A DNA stretch of 64,000 bases from JAOUEA01 sp963790335 (lineage in GTDB: Bacteria > Actinomycetota > UBA4738 > HRBIN12). Below the pieces are notes generated by a model that saw only the letters and a program-made list of their open reading frames with translations, had not been told where the DNA came from and did no database searches. The translations under genes were made by a program, and so were the position numbers. Positions 26,969 to 37,800 of this stretch are shown here, one piece after another; positions within the stretch are counted from its first letter, which is position 1, and each line of letters opens with the position of its first letter. The DNA is taken from positions 1 to 64,000 of the forward strand of contig CAWBOB010000008.1 in the NCBI GenBank assembly GCA_963790335.1, given 5' to 3'.

Positions 26969-28029
26969 GTGCTCATCGATCTCCAGGTGCTCGACGACCT
27001 CGCAGCCGGCTGCGCGGTGTTGGGAACGGGAGGGGGCGGCGACGTCGGCGCCGAGGTGCTGCAGGCTCGCGCCGCGATCGGTTCCTTCGGTCCCGTGCGG
27101 GTCGTCGGGCTCGACGATCTCGACGACGACGCGCTGGTGATGCCCATCGGGGCGTGGGGCGCCCCGACCGTCGGGCTCGAGAAGCTCGGCTCGGGACGGG
27201 AGGGAGCGACCTTGATCGGCGCGGTCGAGCGCGCCTTCGGGCGCGCGGTCGGCGCCCTCATGGCGGGAGAGATCGGCGGCGGCAACGGCATCCTGCCCGT
27301 GTCGCTCGCGGCTCGGACCGGCCTTCCGATCGCCGATGCCGACGGCATGGGACGGGCATTCCCGTTCGGCTATCAGGTCGCCATGCACGTCGCCGGGCTC
27401 CCCGCATCGCCAGTGTTCTTGGCCGACGAGCACGGCAACGTGGTCACGATCCACCCCGTCGATGCCGACTGGTACGAACGCCTCGCGCGCGGCGTCACCG
27501 TGATGTTCGGCACCACGGCGGTCGGCGCCGACTACGTCATGGAAGCCTCCGTCGCCCGGCGCTCGACCGTGCTCGGGTCCATCTCGCTCGCGTGCTCGTA
27601 TCGGCGAGTCGCTCCGTACCGCGGGGCTCGGCGGCGTGCTCGATGCGACCGGGGGCACACGGATCGCGACCGGCAAGGTCGTGGACCTCGAGCGGCGGAC
27701 CGAGGCCGGCTTCGCACGAGGACGCTTCACCATCGAGGGCACCGGTGACGACGCGGGCCGCAACCTGCAGGTCCTCGTACAGAACGAGAACCTCGCCGTG
27801 ACCGAGCAGCGGGCCACGCTCGCGAGCGTTCCCGACCTCATCACGGTGCTCGACGAGGTGACGCGCTGCCGCGATCCCCACCGAGCGGCTGCGTCACGGC
27901 CAGCGCCTGCACCTCGTCGCGATCCCGTGTGCGCCGGTGTGGCGAACGGCGCGCGGGCTCGAGGTCGCCGGTCCATCCGCGTTCGGACTCGATCATCGAT
28001 ACGTTCCGCTGCAGGCGGCGCCGCGATGA
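26969..28029 (+). CDS. DUF917 family protein (hydantoin/thiohydantoin-processing family), frame-broken
   Basis: About 350 residues when two indels (near 27596 and 27875) are corrected. The hallmark LAAGCAVLGTGGGGDVG follows the start. AGEIGGGNGILPVSLAARTG and LPIADADGMGRAFPFGYQVA are diagnostic, and it ends LHLVAIPCAPVW and FGLDHRYVPLQAAPR. DUF917 includes S-methyl thiohydantoin desulfurase and proteins always found beside hydantoinase/oxoprolinase genes, as here. GTG 26969 fits the family's short N-terminus; ATG 26930 is an alternative. Its stop overlaps the next ATG (ATGA). Confidence 0.8.
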
Positions 28030-29546
28030 CCGGGTTGCGCGTCGGGGTCGACGTCGGCGGCACGAACACCGACGCCGTCGTGATCGACGGGGACGGGGCG
28101 CTGCGCTCCCGGGTCAAGATCGCGACCACGCCCGAGGTGGCCGCGGGCGTGCTCGAGGCTCTGGATCGGGTCGTGGACGGACGTCCGGTCGCCAGCGTCG
28201 CGTTCGGCACCACCCACGCGTTGAACGCCGTCTTGGAGCGGCGAGGCCTGCGCAGGGTGGCGACGGTCCGTCTCGGCGCGCCCGGCACCGAAGCCGTGCC
28301 CATCCTCGCCGGCTGGCCCGACGACCTGCGCGACACGATCTCGGCGGGCACGTGGATCGCTCGAGGTGGCGTGGAGATCGACGGACGGGTCGTCGCCACC
28401 GATCGCGACGAGCTGGTGGGCATCGCCGAGGCGATCCAGCGGGCCGGCGAAGCCCGCGCGATCGCGGTCGTGGGCACGTTCTCGCCGCTCGATCCGGCCC
28501 AAGAGCACGACGCCGCCGGGCTGTTGGCCGACCTCACCGGCTTGCCCGTGTCGATCGGCAGCGACATCGGCGGGCTCGGGCTGCTCGAGCGAGAGAACGC
28601 GACGACGCTCAACGCGGCGCTGGGCGACCTCGTCGACAGGCTGGCCACCGAGCTGGAAGCTGCCGCGTCTCGCTTGGGCGCCCGCGCGTACATGACCCAG
28701 AACGACGGAACCCTGATGTCGCTCGCTCACGCGCGCCGCGCACCCGTGCTGACGATCGGGGCCGGCGCATCGAACAGCCTGCGGGGCGCAGCTGTGCTCT
28801 CGGGTCGCACCGACGCGCTCGTGGTCGACGTCGGCGGGACGAGCACCGACGTCGGCGCGTTGGCGCGGGGGTTCCCGCGGGAGTCCGCGGCGGGGGTCGA
28901 CGTCGGCGGGGCGCAGACCAACTTCCGCATGCCGGATCTCGTCTCGGTGCCGGTCGGAGGCGGCACCGTCGTCGGACCCGACGGCTCCCTCGGTCGCGAC
29001 AGCGTGGCAGCCCGCCTGACGAGCGAGGCGCTGGTCTTCGGCGGCGCCACACCGACGCTGACCGATGCGGCCGTCGCGAGCGGCAGGACGTCGATCGGAA
29101 CCGCCGCGCTCATCGCGGAGCCCGGCGCCCTCGGGCCGGCGCTCGCCGAGGCCGACGCCCTCATCACCGGGGCGATCGAGCGGATGCGTCTCGGGGCCGA
29201 CACCGTGGATCTGATCGCGGTGGGTGGGGGCGCGGTGCTGTTGCCCGATCGCTTCCCCGGTGTGCGCCGCATCGACCGACCCGACGACGCCGATGTCGCG
29301 AACGCGGTCGGGGCAGCGCTCGCCCCGGTCGCCGGCCAGGCCGACTTCGTGGCCGACGTGGGCGACGGTCGCCGCCAGCAGGAGCTCGACCGGGCCGCCA
29401 GGCTGGCCGGCGAGCGCGCGGTAGCAGCCGGCGCGCGTCCCGACGCGCTCGAGACGATCTGGATCGAGGAGATCCCGCTCGCCTACGTCGACCGGCCGGT
29501 CTCACGGGTACGCGCCAAGGTCGCCGGCCCGCCGCTCGACGCGTGA
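28026..29546 (+). CDS. Hydantoinase/oxoprolinase family protein (HyuA-like)
   Basis: 506 residues, intact. The ASKHA ATPase fold begins with VGVDVGGTNTDAVVIDGDG (phosphate loop), followed by FGTTHALNAVLERRGLRRVA, a second phosphate motif VVDVGGTSTDVGALARGFP, and LIAVGGGAVLLPDRFPGVRR. Family enzymes open hydantoin or 5-oxoproline rings with ATP. The size matches the short subunit paired with DUF917 proteins rather than the long fused oxoprolinase. Translationally coupled to the DUF917 gene. Convergent with the molybdenum hydroxylase operon, 46 bases apart. Confidence 0.87.
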   Translation: MTGLRVGVDVGGTNTDAVVIDGDGALRSRVKIATTPEVAAGVLEALDRVVDGRPVASVAFGTTHALNAVLERRGLRRVATVRLGAPGTEAVPILAGWPDDLRDTISAGTWIARGGVEIDGRVVATDRDELVGIAEAIQRAGEARAIAVVGTFSPLDPAQEHDAAGLLADLTGLPVSIGSDIGGLGLLERENATTLNAALGDLVDRLATELEAAASRLGARAYMTQNDGTLMSLAHARRAPVLTIGAGASNSLRGAAVLSGRTDALVVDVGGTSTDVGALARGFPRESAAGVDVGGAQTNFRMPDLVSVPVGGGTVVGPDGSLGRDSVAARLTSEALVFGGATPTLTDAAVASGRTSIGTAALIAEPGALGPALAEADALITGAIERMRLGADTVDLIAVGGGAVLLPDRFPGVRRIDRPDDADVANAVGAALAPVAGQADFVADVGDGRRQQELDRAARLAGERAVAAGARPDALETIWIEEIPLAYVDRPVSRVRAKVAGPPLDA

Positions 29547-29592
29547 TCCGGCGATGCGGCATCGCCGGCCGGGTCCCGCGCGAAGGCGAGCG

Positions 29593-30073
29593 TCAGCCCG
29601 GCGGAGCGCCCGTCGCCTGCGCTGCGCTGCGCACGGCCTTGACGATGCCGTCGTAGCCCGTGCACCGACAGAGGTTGCCGGCGAGCGCGATGCGGATGGC
29701 TTCCTCGGTCGGATCGGGGTCGGCGCGCAGCACGGCGGTCGCCGATACGAGCATGCCGGGCGTGCAGAACCCACACTGCACCCCACCGTGGCGCAGGAAC
29801 TCCGCCTGCAGCGGCGCGAGCCGGTCGTCGTCGGCCAGCCCCTCGACCGTCGTGATCTGTTTGCCGACAGCCTGCATCGCCAGGTAGGAGCACGAGTTCA
29901 CGGGCTTGCCGTCGAGCAGCATCATGCACGCCCCGCACTCGGAGTCGTCGCAGCCTTCCTTTGACCCCGTGAGCCCGATCTCGTCGCGCACCGCTCGCAG
30001 CAGGCTGAGGTGCGCGTTCGATCTCGACGGGGACGTCGGTGCCGTTCACGTTCAGCGTGGCCTCGACCTTCAT
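29593..30073 (-). CDS. (2Fe-2S)-binding small subunit of a molybdenum hydroxylase (CoxS-like)
   Basis: About 160 residues. Start MKVEATLNVNGTDVPVEIE. After a one-base break near 30010 it continues AVRDEIGLTGSKEGCDDSEC, then GACMMLLDGKPVNSC (plant-type cluster) and CGFCTPGML with CRCTGYDGIVKAVR (helical cluster). All eight cluster cysteines are present. Third gene of the L-M-S operon read right to left, 11 bases after the FAD subunit stop. Confidence 0.87.
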
Positions 30074-30084
30074 GGACCGTCTCC

Positions 30085-31001
30085 TCAGGCTCCGTAGAGC
30101 GCGTCGCTCGCAGGGATGGTGATCGTCTCGCCGCGGGCTCGCGCCAGCGCGCCCGCGATCGCCCGCCGAGCGACGACCTCGGCCATGGCGGTGCGGTACT
30201 CGGCCGACGCCCGCACGTCACCGATCGGCGCGGAGCCGGCGGCGGCGGCACGGGCCGCGGTCGAGACCGCCTCGTCGCCGCCGCCGGCGTCCACCAGAGC
30301 CGCCTCGGCGTCGGCGACCCGCCGGATCGTGGGTGCGAGCGCGGTGATCGCGATGCGCGCGTCGCTCACCCGATCCCCTCGCCCGCCCTCGACCGTCACG
30401 ACCGCCGTGGCGCCGACGACCGCGATCTCCATCTGCCGGCGGTACTCCAGGCGCACGTAGGCGGAGCCCGTGCCCTCGGCTGGAGCCGGCAGCTCGATCG
30501 CGACGAGCAGCTCCCCCTCGTCGGCGCTCGTCGCGCCGGGACCGGTCCAGAGCTCGCCGATCGGCACCGTACGCTCCCCCCGCCCGACCGAAGCGTGACG
30601 GTGGCGCCGAAGCAGAGCAGGGCGCCGCCCGTGTCCATGGCGGGAGACGCGTTCATCACGTTGCCACCGATCGTGCCCTGGGCACGGGTGGCATGGGAAC
30701 CGACGATCGCCGACGCATCGGCGAGCGCCGTGAACCGGGTTCGCACCGCCGGGCTCGCCACGATCGCCTCGTGGGTCACCAGCGAGCCCAGGCGGATGCC
30801 TCCGCCACCGCCGTTCTCGGCTTCCGTGAGCTCCCGGAGCGAGTCGATGCGGTCGATCCCCACGATGGCATCGGGCAGCGGCTTCTTGCCTTGGCGCGCG
30901 CCGACCACCAGGTCGGTGCCGCCGGCCACCGGGCGCGCGCCCGACCCGAGGGCGGTGATGGCTTCCTCGAGGGTGGCGGCGGACGTGAACGAGCCGGTCA
31001 T
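30085..31001 (-). CDS. FAD-binding medium subunit of a molybdenum hydroxylase (CoxM-like)
   Basis: About 305 residues when an indel near 30568 is corrected. The FAD motifs are ARPVAGGTDLVVGARQG near residue 25 and RAQGTIGGNVMNASPAMD near 105. The C-terminal domain contains EYRRQMEIAVVGATAVVTVE and DVRASAEYRTAMAEVVARRA. It starts at 31001 inside an ATGA overlap with the large subunit stop, so translation is coupled. Passes electrons from the Fe-S clusters to the final acceptor. Confidence 0.87.
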
Positions 31002-33274
31002 GTGCGGGTGCCTTCCGCCGCAGCCCACACGCGCTCGGGCGTCATCGGCAGCTGTCGCACCTGGGTTCCCAGCACCTTCGTGATCGCGTTCGCGATCGCG
31101 GCGGCGGTCGGCACCTGCGGAGGCTCCCCCACGCCCTTCGAACCGCGAGGACCGGCGCCCTCGGCTGGGATCTGGATCCAATCGACCTCGATCTCGGGGG
31201 CATCGGCGCAGGTGACGAGCTTGTAGTCGAGCAGCGCGGGGTTGCGTTGGCGGCCCTCGTCGTCGAGCTGCGTGCCCTCGCTCAAAGCCAGGCCGACACC
31301 CATCACCACACCGCCGGTCACCTGACCATCTGCCCCCGTGCGGTTCAGGATGATGCCGGAATCGTGCGCGGCGGCGATCTTCAGCACCCGCACGACGCCC
31401 GTCGCCCGGTCGACCTTCACGTGCGCGGCCTGGGTGATGAGCTGCGGCGCGAGGAAGGTCTCGTTGCCCAGCCGACCGACGCATCCCCCCGTATCGCCGG
31501 TCGGCGCTTCGGGCACCTCGCCCGAGCCCTTGCCGTGGATCGTGCCGGCTCCGGCGAGGTCGGCGATCGCCACCGACCGATCGGGCGAGCCCTTCACGCG
31601 AACCGTGCCGTCGACGAGCTCCAGGTCCTCGCGGTCGGCCTCGAGCTCGTCGGCGGCGGCGTCGAGCAGCTGATCGCGCACCTCGGCCGCGGCCCCGAGC
31701 ACGGCTCGGCCGCTGTTGAAGGTGGTCTGCGAGCCGCACGAGCCCATGTCCCAGTTCGCCGCCGCGGTGTCCTGGTAGAGGATCGTGAAGTCGGCAGGCC
31801 TCATACCGAGCTCCTCGGCCACGAACATCGGCATCGCCATCACCGCGCCACTGCCGTTCTCTTGCGCGCCGGTCACGATCGTGCCGCTCCCGTCGCCGTT
31901 GATGTGGATGTACGCGCCGGACGGCGCCGGCATGCTCGGCCACCAGCCCACCGCGACGCCGATCGCCTCGTCGTCGGGAAGATCGCGGTCGTAGCCGATC
32001 ATCTCGGCCGCCCGCTCGAGCGTCTGCTTCATGCCGATGCGCTCGAACACCTGGCGCGTGGGTCCTTCATCGCCTTGTTCGATGAGCGACCGGCGGCGCA
32101 GCTCGACGGGGTCCATATCGATCGCGCGCGCGACCTCGTCCATGTGCTGCTCGAGACCCCAGCACACCTGGGGTGCCGTCGGCGCGCGCACCGAGCCGGA
32201 AGGCTGGTTGTTGGTGTAGTTCAGGCGCGCCTCGACGAAGACGTTGTCGATGACGTACGGACCGCACGCGTGCATCGCCGCCATCTGCCCGAGGAAGCCT
32301 CCCTCACCGCAGTAGGCGCCCTTGTCCAGCACGAGATCGGCCGTGCGGGACACGATGCGCCCGTCTCGCATCACGCCCGTCTCGAACTCCATCACGATGC
32401 CCTCGCGGCGTTGCGCGATCGCGATGAACTCCTCACGGCGGCTGAACACGAGCTTCACGGGCCGGCGAGCCGCACGAGCGAGCGCTGCGACCTGCGCCTC
32501 GAAGTGCAGGTCGCACTTCGCGCCGAAGCCGCCGCCGAGCAGCGGGACCACGATGCGCACGTTGGCCTCGGGCACCTGCAGCGTCTGCGCGACGCCCGAT
32601 CGGGCTGCGTACGGCACCTGGGTCGAGGACCAGATCGTGACGTCGTCGCCCTGCCAGTGGGCCACCACCGCCCTCGGCTCGATCGGCACGCCTTGGGACG
32701 CGTCGGAGACGTAGCGCCCCTTCACCACCACGTCGGCCGAGGCCATACCGGCTCGGGCATCGCCCTTCTCGATCGTGTGGTAGGCCATGGTGTTGCCGTC
32801 GGCCACGATGTTCTCGTCCTTGTCGTACGAAGCCAGGTCTGGATGCACGAGCGGGGCGTCGGGGTCCATCGCCGCGACGAAATCGCTGACCGCAGGCAGG
32901 AGCTCGTACTCGACCTCGATCAGGGCGGCGGCCTCGGTCGCGATGCGCTCGGTCAGCGCTGCGACGCCGGCGACGATCTCGCCCTCGAACCGCACGACGT
33001 CGCTCGCGAACAGGGTTCGGTCCTGCACGAAGCCGCCGAAGCGCACGTCGGGAAGGTCGCGCTGGGTCACCACGGCCACCACGCCCGGCAGCGCCTCGGC
33101 CTTCGAGGTGTCGATGCTCAGGACGCGCGCGTGCGGATGGTCGGCGTAGCGGAACTTCGCGTACGCCTGACCCGTCAGGGTGAGATCGGCGGTGTATCGG
33201 CCGGTGCCGGTGACCTTCTCCTTGCCGTCGGACCGCACGAACGAGGGCGACGGAGCGAACTCTGTGGACACCAA
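30998..33274 (-). CDS. Molybdopterin-binding large subunit of a xanthine dehydrogenase-family hydroxylase (CoxL-like)
   Basis: 758 residues, intact. N-terminal domain GKEKVTGTGRYTADLTLTG and PDVRFGGFVQDRTLFASDV. Molybdopterin contacts include VPLLGGGFGAKCDLHFEAQ, and the active-site loop is GSVRAPTAPQVCWG. The catalytic glutamate is in GSKGVGEPPQVPTAAAIANA near residue 710. The loop lacks the AYxCSFR of true CO dehydrogenase, so CO is not the substrate; a purine, pyrimidine or other N-heterocycle or aldehyde fits better. No Tat signal, so cytoplasmic, unlike the enzyme at 5095-7387. Divergent from the MBL gene at 33340. Confidence 0.9.
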   Translation of the reverse strand: MVSTEFAPSPSFVRSDGKEKVTGTGRYTADLTLTGQAYAKFRYADHPHARVLSIDTSKAEALPGVVAVVTQRDLPDVRFGGFVQDRTLFASDVVRFEGEIVAGVAALTERIATEAAALIEVEYELLPAVSDFVAAMDPDAPLVHPDLASYDKDENIVADGNTMAYHTIEKGDARAGMASADVVVKGRYVSDASQGVPIEPRAVVAHWQGDDVTIWSSTQVPYAARSGVAQTLQVPEANVRIVVPLLGGGFGAKCDLHFEAQVAALARAARRPVKLVFSRREEFIAIAQRREGIVMEFETGVMRDGRIVSRTADLVLDKGAYCGEGGFLGQMAAMHACGPYVIDNVFVEARLNYTNNQPSGSVRAPTAPQVCWGLEQHMDEVARAIDMDPVELRRRSLIEQGDEGPTRQVFERIGMKQTLERAAEMIGYDRDLPDDEAIGVAVGWWPSMPAPSGAYIHINGDGSGTIVTGAQENGSGAVMAMPMFVAEELGMRPADFTILYQDTAAANWDMGSCGSQTTFNSGRAVLGAAAEVRDQLLDAAADELEADREDLELVDGTVRVKGSPDRSVAIADLAGAGTIHGKGSGEVPEAPTGDTGGCVGRLGNETFLAPQLITQAAHVKVDRATGVVRVLKIAAAHDSGIILNRTGADGQVTGGVVMGVGLALSEGTQLDDEGRQRNPALLDYKLVTCADAPEIEVDWIQIPAEGAGPRGSKGVGEPPQVPTAAAIANAITKVLGTQVRQLPMTPERVWAAAEGTRT

Positions 33275-33339
33275 CGGAGACTCCCTTCCGAACGGGCGCC
33301 TATCGTAAGCGAACCGGCCGGTCCGTAGACTCCCCCGTC

Positions 33340-34206
33340 ATGCCACGCACCTCGCTCACCGTCGGCGACATCGAGATCACGGCGCTGCTCGACGGAGCGA
33401 GACGGCTCAGCGGACCGATCTCGGACTACTTCCCCGACGTGCCGGGCGACGCCCTCACCTCGTTCGAGGCCGAGGCACCGGGGGTGTACGACGATGGTGG
33501 CTGGCGGCTCCACGTGCGCGCATGGCTGATCCGGCATGGGAGCGGCGTGGTCCTCGTCGATACGGGCGTCGGCGAGCTCGGAGCCCCCGGGCCTACCTGG
33601 TTCGGGGCGCCGGGCGACCTCGCAGCCGAGCTCCGTCGAGCCGGCACGGCGCCGGATGGGATCGACACCGTCGTGCTGACGCACGTGCACGACGACCACC
33701 TGGGCGGCACCGTGACCTTCGCCGGCGGGGTGCCCGAGCCGGCCTTCCCGCGCGCGACCTATCTCCTCCAAGGGGCCGACCGCGCCTGGCAGCGCCAGCT
33801 CGCCCTCGAGGACGACGAAGACCGCGTCATCGAGGTCACGCTGCTCCAGCCGCTCGAGCGCTCCGGGCAGCTCCAGCTGCTCGACGGAGACCACACGGTC
33901 GCCGATGGAGTCGAGCTGCACCCTGCACCAGGGCATACTCCCGGGCACCAGATCGTGCGGGTCCGTTCCCGCGGATCCCTCGCGCTCATCACCGGCGACG
34001 CGTTCAACCATCCGATCCAGATCCCGCATCCGGCATGGCCTTCGGGAACCGACTCGGACCCCGCGGAGGCCTTGAGCACACGCCGATCGATCCTCGCCGA
34101 GTTGGCCGCGCGTCCCGGGACCCCGATCGCCCCCTCACACCTGGCCGAGCCGTTCGGCGAGGTGCGACCCGACGCCGACGGCACGCCGATGTGGCGATAT
34201 CGCTGA
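33340..34206 (+). CDS. MBL-fold metallo-hydrolase
   Basis: 288 residues. Zinc ligands in TVVLTHVHDDHLGGTVTF, HPAPGHTPGHQIVRV and ITGDAFNHPIQIPHPAW. The early LVDTGVGELGAPGPTWFGA is typical of the family. It is a paralogue of the gene at 18740-19600 along its whole length. Only 65 bases separate it from the start of the Mo-hydroxylase large subunit on the opposite strand, so the two may share a promoter region. It might open a lactone or cyclic amide made by that pathway. Confidence 0.87.
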   Translation: MPRTSLTVGDIEITALLDGARRLSGPISDYFPDVPGDALTSFEAEAPGVYDDGGWRLHVRAWLIRHGSGVVLVDTGVGELGAPGPTWFGAPGDLAAELRRAGTAPDGIDTVVLTHVHDDHLGGTVTFAGGVPEPAFPRATYLLQGADRAWQRQLALEDDEDRVIEVTLLQPLERSGQLQLLDGDHTVADGVELHPAPGHTPGHQIVRVRSRGSLALITGDAFNHPIQIPHPAWPSGTDSDPAEALSTRRSILAELAARPGTPIAPSHLAEPFGEVRPDADGTPMWRYR

Positions 34207-34311
34207 CGCCCATCCTCCTTGGGCCGGAGTGAGCATCGGCGACCCGTTCTACTTCCGTGCAATGACTGCGGTGGACGGCCTCGCCTCACGCCGCTAGGGT
34301 CGTGCGATCGC

Positions 34312-34761
34312 ATGAGGGGTGCGAAGTCGATCGTCGTAGGCGTATGGATCGCTGCTGTGGTCGTGGCAGCCGTTCCGGCGACGGCGGGTGCGTCGAGCTC
34401 CGACGACATGCGGCGAGGCCTGCTTTCCCTCACGAACTCGGCGAGGCGCACGCACGGCATCCGGGGTCTCGACCTCAATTGGAGACTGTCGAGGGACGCG
34501 CTGCAACACTCCCGCCGCATGGCCCAGAGCAGGGTCGTCTTCCATACCTCGGACCTGTACCGACTCATCCGCCCGTGGAACCCGTCCATCTGGGGTGAGA
34601 ACGTCGGCATGGCGGGCACCGTCAGACGCGTGCACCGGATGTTCATGCGGAGCGCGGCGCACCGCAGCAACATCTTCAAGGCCAGGTTCTCCAAGATCGG
34701 GATCGGCGTGATCGAACGGGGCGGCCGGGTGTGGGCGACCGTCATCTTCTACGGCCGGTGA
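34312..34761 (+). CDS. Secreted CAP-domain (SCP/PR-1-like) protein
   Basis: 149 residues with a signal peptide (VVGVWIAAVVVAAVPATAGA) followed by a CAP domain: LLSLTNSARRTHGIRGLDLN, ALQHSRRMAQSRVVFH, WGENVGMAGTVRRVHRMFM, and SAAHRSNIFKARFSKIGIGV. The conserved His, Glu and His of the CAP cavity are present. Function of bacterial CAP proteins is mostly unknown. ATG at 34312; the longer frame from 34219 would hide the signal. Confidence 0.83.
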   Translation: MRGAKSIVVGVWIAAVVVAAVPATAGASSSDDMRRGLLSLTNSARRTHGIRGLDLNWRLSRDALQHSRRMAQSRVVFHTSDLYRLIRPWNPSIWGENVGMAGTVRRVHRMFMRSAAHRSNIFKARFSKIGIGVIERGGRVWATVIFYGR

Positions 34762-34818
34762 TGCGATCAGGGCTGACCCAGCCGGACTGAGCTGACCCCG
34801 CCGGCCCGGCGTCGCGGG

Positions 34819-37800
34819 TCAGCCGATCAAGGAGCGGATCTGGCGCAGCGCGACCGGTGAGCCGGGCCAGATCGCCGACCCCGTCGACCGACAGGCTCCG
34901 CATGAAGCGGGTCAGACGCGTGAACGCCTCGTCGCGCGACTCCAGGAACTTCTCCACCGCCTCGTCGATCGGGAGCCCGGTGCACTCCTCGAGCACGGTC
35001 TCGGCGAGGCTCCTTCGCAGGGTGAACAGGTCGTCTTCCATCGATTGCAAGGCCCAGCGGTGCCAGCGGGAGCCACCCGGCATGTCCTCGATCTGCTTCT
35101 CGAGCCAGTCCAGCTGCAACCGCTCCCCCAACAGGAAGAACGCCCGAGCCACCTCGAGCACCGTGCGACCGGTGGCGTGCGACACCGTGATGATGTCGGG
35201 GCCGTGCACCAGCTCGGCTTGGAACGCCTGGCGCCGGGCGAGGGTCGCCGGCACGCCCTCGGCCTCGAGACGACGCGTGAGGTGCTCGTGCTGCTCGCGC
35301 CACGCCTCGGGTCCGATCTGGTCGATCACGTCGGAGAGTTCGCCGAAGGACTCGCGCGCATCGTCGACGGCCTCGTCGAGTCCGCGGCCGGTGGCGTGCA
35401 CGAGGTACCAGCGTGACGTCGTCTCCACGAGCCAGTCGACGCCGCTCATCAGCTCGTTCTGGATGCCGGGATCGATCTGCCCGTCGAGCGCCTCGACGTC
35501 GGACCAGCGCTCGACCGCGCCGGTCACGTCGCGGGCGATCCGGTAGGCGCGGACCACGTCGGGCACGCTCGCGCCGGTCTCGGTGACCATGCGCGAGACG
35601 AACGTGATGCCCTGCGAGTTCACGACGTCGTTCGACACGATCGTGGCCACCAGCTCCCTGCGGAGCGGATGGTCGTCGATCAGCTGCCCGAACCGCTCGA
35701 CGATCTTGGCGGGGAAGTACCGGCGCAGATCGGCCGCCAGGTACGGCGAGTCGGGCAGGTCCGATCCGAGGAGCCCGGAGAAGATCGCACGCTTCGCGTA
35801 CGCGAGCAGCACGGCCAGCTCGGGCCGCATCAGCCCTTCACCCGCGGACCTGCGCTCGGCCATCTGGTCGGACGAGGGCAGGAACTCGACGTCGCGCTCG
35901 AGCTCACGCTCGCCGGATTCCAGCTGCAGCATCAGGTCCTCGTATGCCTCGACCCGCTGGGCAGAGATCTCGACGTCTTGCGACAGGATCTGGGCCTGCT
36001 GATAGTTGTCGTACAACACGTGGGCGACGACGTCGTCGGCACACGCTTGGAGCAGCTCGTTGCGCTCGTCCATCGTGAGCTCGCCGCGGCCGACAGCCAT
36101 GTCGAGCAGGATCTTGATGTTGACCTCGTGGTCGGAGGTATCGACGCCCGCCGAGTTGTCGATGAAGTCGGTGTTGATCCGTCCCCCGGTGCCGGCGTAC
36201 TCGATGCGTCCGCGTTGGGTGAACCCCAGGTTCCCCCCTTCGCCGACGACCCTGGCGCGGACCTGATCGCCGTTGACCCGCAGGGGGTCGTTCGCACGAT
36301 CGCCGACCTCGGTGTGCCCTTCGCTCGACGCCTTGACGTAGGTGCCGATGCCCCCGTTCCACAGCAGATCGACGGGAGCCTGCAACGCACGGTTGATGAT
36401 CTCGGCGGGCGTCATCTCGGCGGGCGCGTCGTCGCCGATGCCCAGGACCGTCCGCGCTTCGGGCGACAGGGTCACGCTCTTGGCCGCGCGATCGATCACG
36501 TCGCCGCCCGCCGAGATCAGCGACCGGTCGTAGTCGGCCCACGTCGAGCGCGCGGTCGTGAACAATCGCTGACGCTCGGCGAACGACGCGGCCGGATCGG
36601 GTGCGGGATCGATGAACACGTGGCGGTGGTCGAACGCGCAGACCAACCTGATCTGCGGCGTGTAGAGCATGCCGTTGCCGAAAACGTCGCCCGACATGTC
36701 GCCGATGCCCACGACCGTGAACGGCTCGGTCATCACGTCGATGCCGATCTCACGGAAGTGGCGCTTGACCGATTCCCACGCGCCGCGAGCCGTGATGCCG
36801 AGCTCCTTGTGGTCGTAGCCCTGCGATCCGCCGCTCGCGAAGGCATCGCCGAGCCAGAAGCCGTACTCCTCGCTGACGGCGTTGGCGGTGTCGCTGAAGG
36901 TCGCGGTGCCCTTGTCGGCGGCCACGACGAGGTACGGATCGTCGCCGTCGTGGATGCGCACGCCCTGAGGGTGCACGATGGCGCCCTCGACGAGGTTGTC
37001 GGTGATGTCGAGCAGGCCCCGCATGAAGGTGACGTACTGCGCCGAGACCTCGGCCTTGAGCTCGTCGGGGGTGGCCGGGGTGCGCCTCAGGATGAATCCC
37101 CCCTTCGAGCCGTCGGGAACGATCACCGCGTTCTTCACCTTCTGCGCCTTCATGAGACCGAGCACCTCGGTGCGGTAGTCCTCCTTGCGATCGGACCACC
37201 GGATGCCGCCCCGCGCGACCATGCCCCCGCGCAGATGGATCGCTTCCATGTGCGGCGAGTAGACGAAGATCTCGAACAGCGGGTACGGCTTGGGCATCTC
37301 GGGCACGCGTGCCGAGCGCAGCTTGAAGCAGAGCGACGAACGGCCCGGCACGTAGGCGTTGGTGCGCACGATGGCCTCGATCGTGCCGAGCAGGCTGCGC
37401 ACGATGTTGTCCTGGTCGAGCGACGTGACGTCGCGGAGCCCGGTATGGATCGACTGACGGATCTCGTCGAGCGCCTCCTCGGACGAGTCGCGCTCGGGGT
37501 CGAACTTCGCCTCGAACATGCGCACGAGCGCGCTCGCGATGTGGGCTTGGTCGGCCAGGGCGTCGTTGCGGTACTCCTCGGTGTACCGGGCCGACACCCT
37601 CATGCGGTAACGCCGCAAGGCCCGGAGGATCTGCACCTGCCGCCAATCCAGGTCGGTGAGGGTCACGAGCCGGTTCAGCGAGTCGGACTCGGTCTCGCCT
37701 CGCCAGACCGCCGAGATCGTCTCGGCCACGTTGACCGCCTCGGTGCCGAGGTCGAGCACGGCTCCGCGCGAATCCAGCACGCCGAAATCGTGGATGTACA

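Noticed and set aside
30998..33274. Carbon monoxide dehydrogenase (CoxL) identity
   Set aside because: The AYxCSFR active-site loop of true CO dehydrogenase is absent; the loop reads VRAPTAPQ, so only general xanthine dehydrogenase-family membership is supported.
31247..33328. 693-codon plus-strand frame
   Set aside because: Antisense to the molybdenum hydroxylase large subunit, with typical shadow composition.
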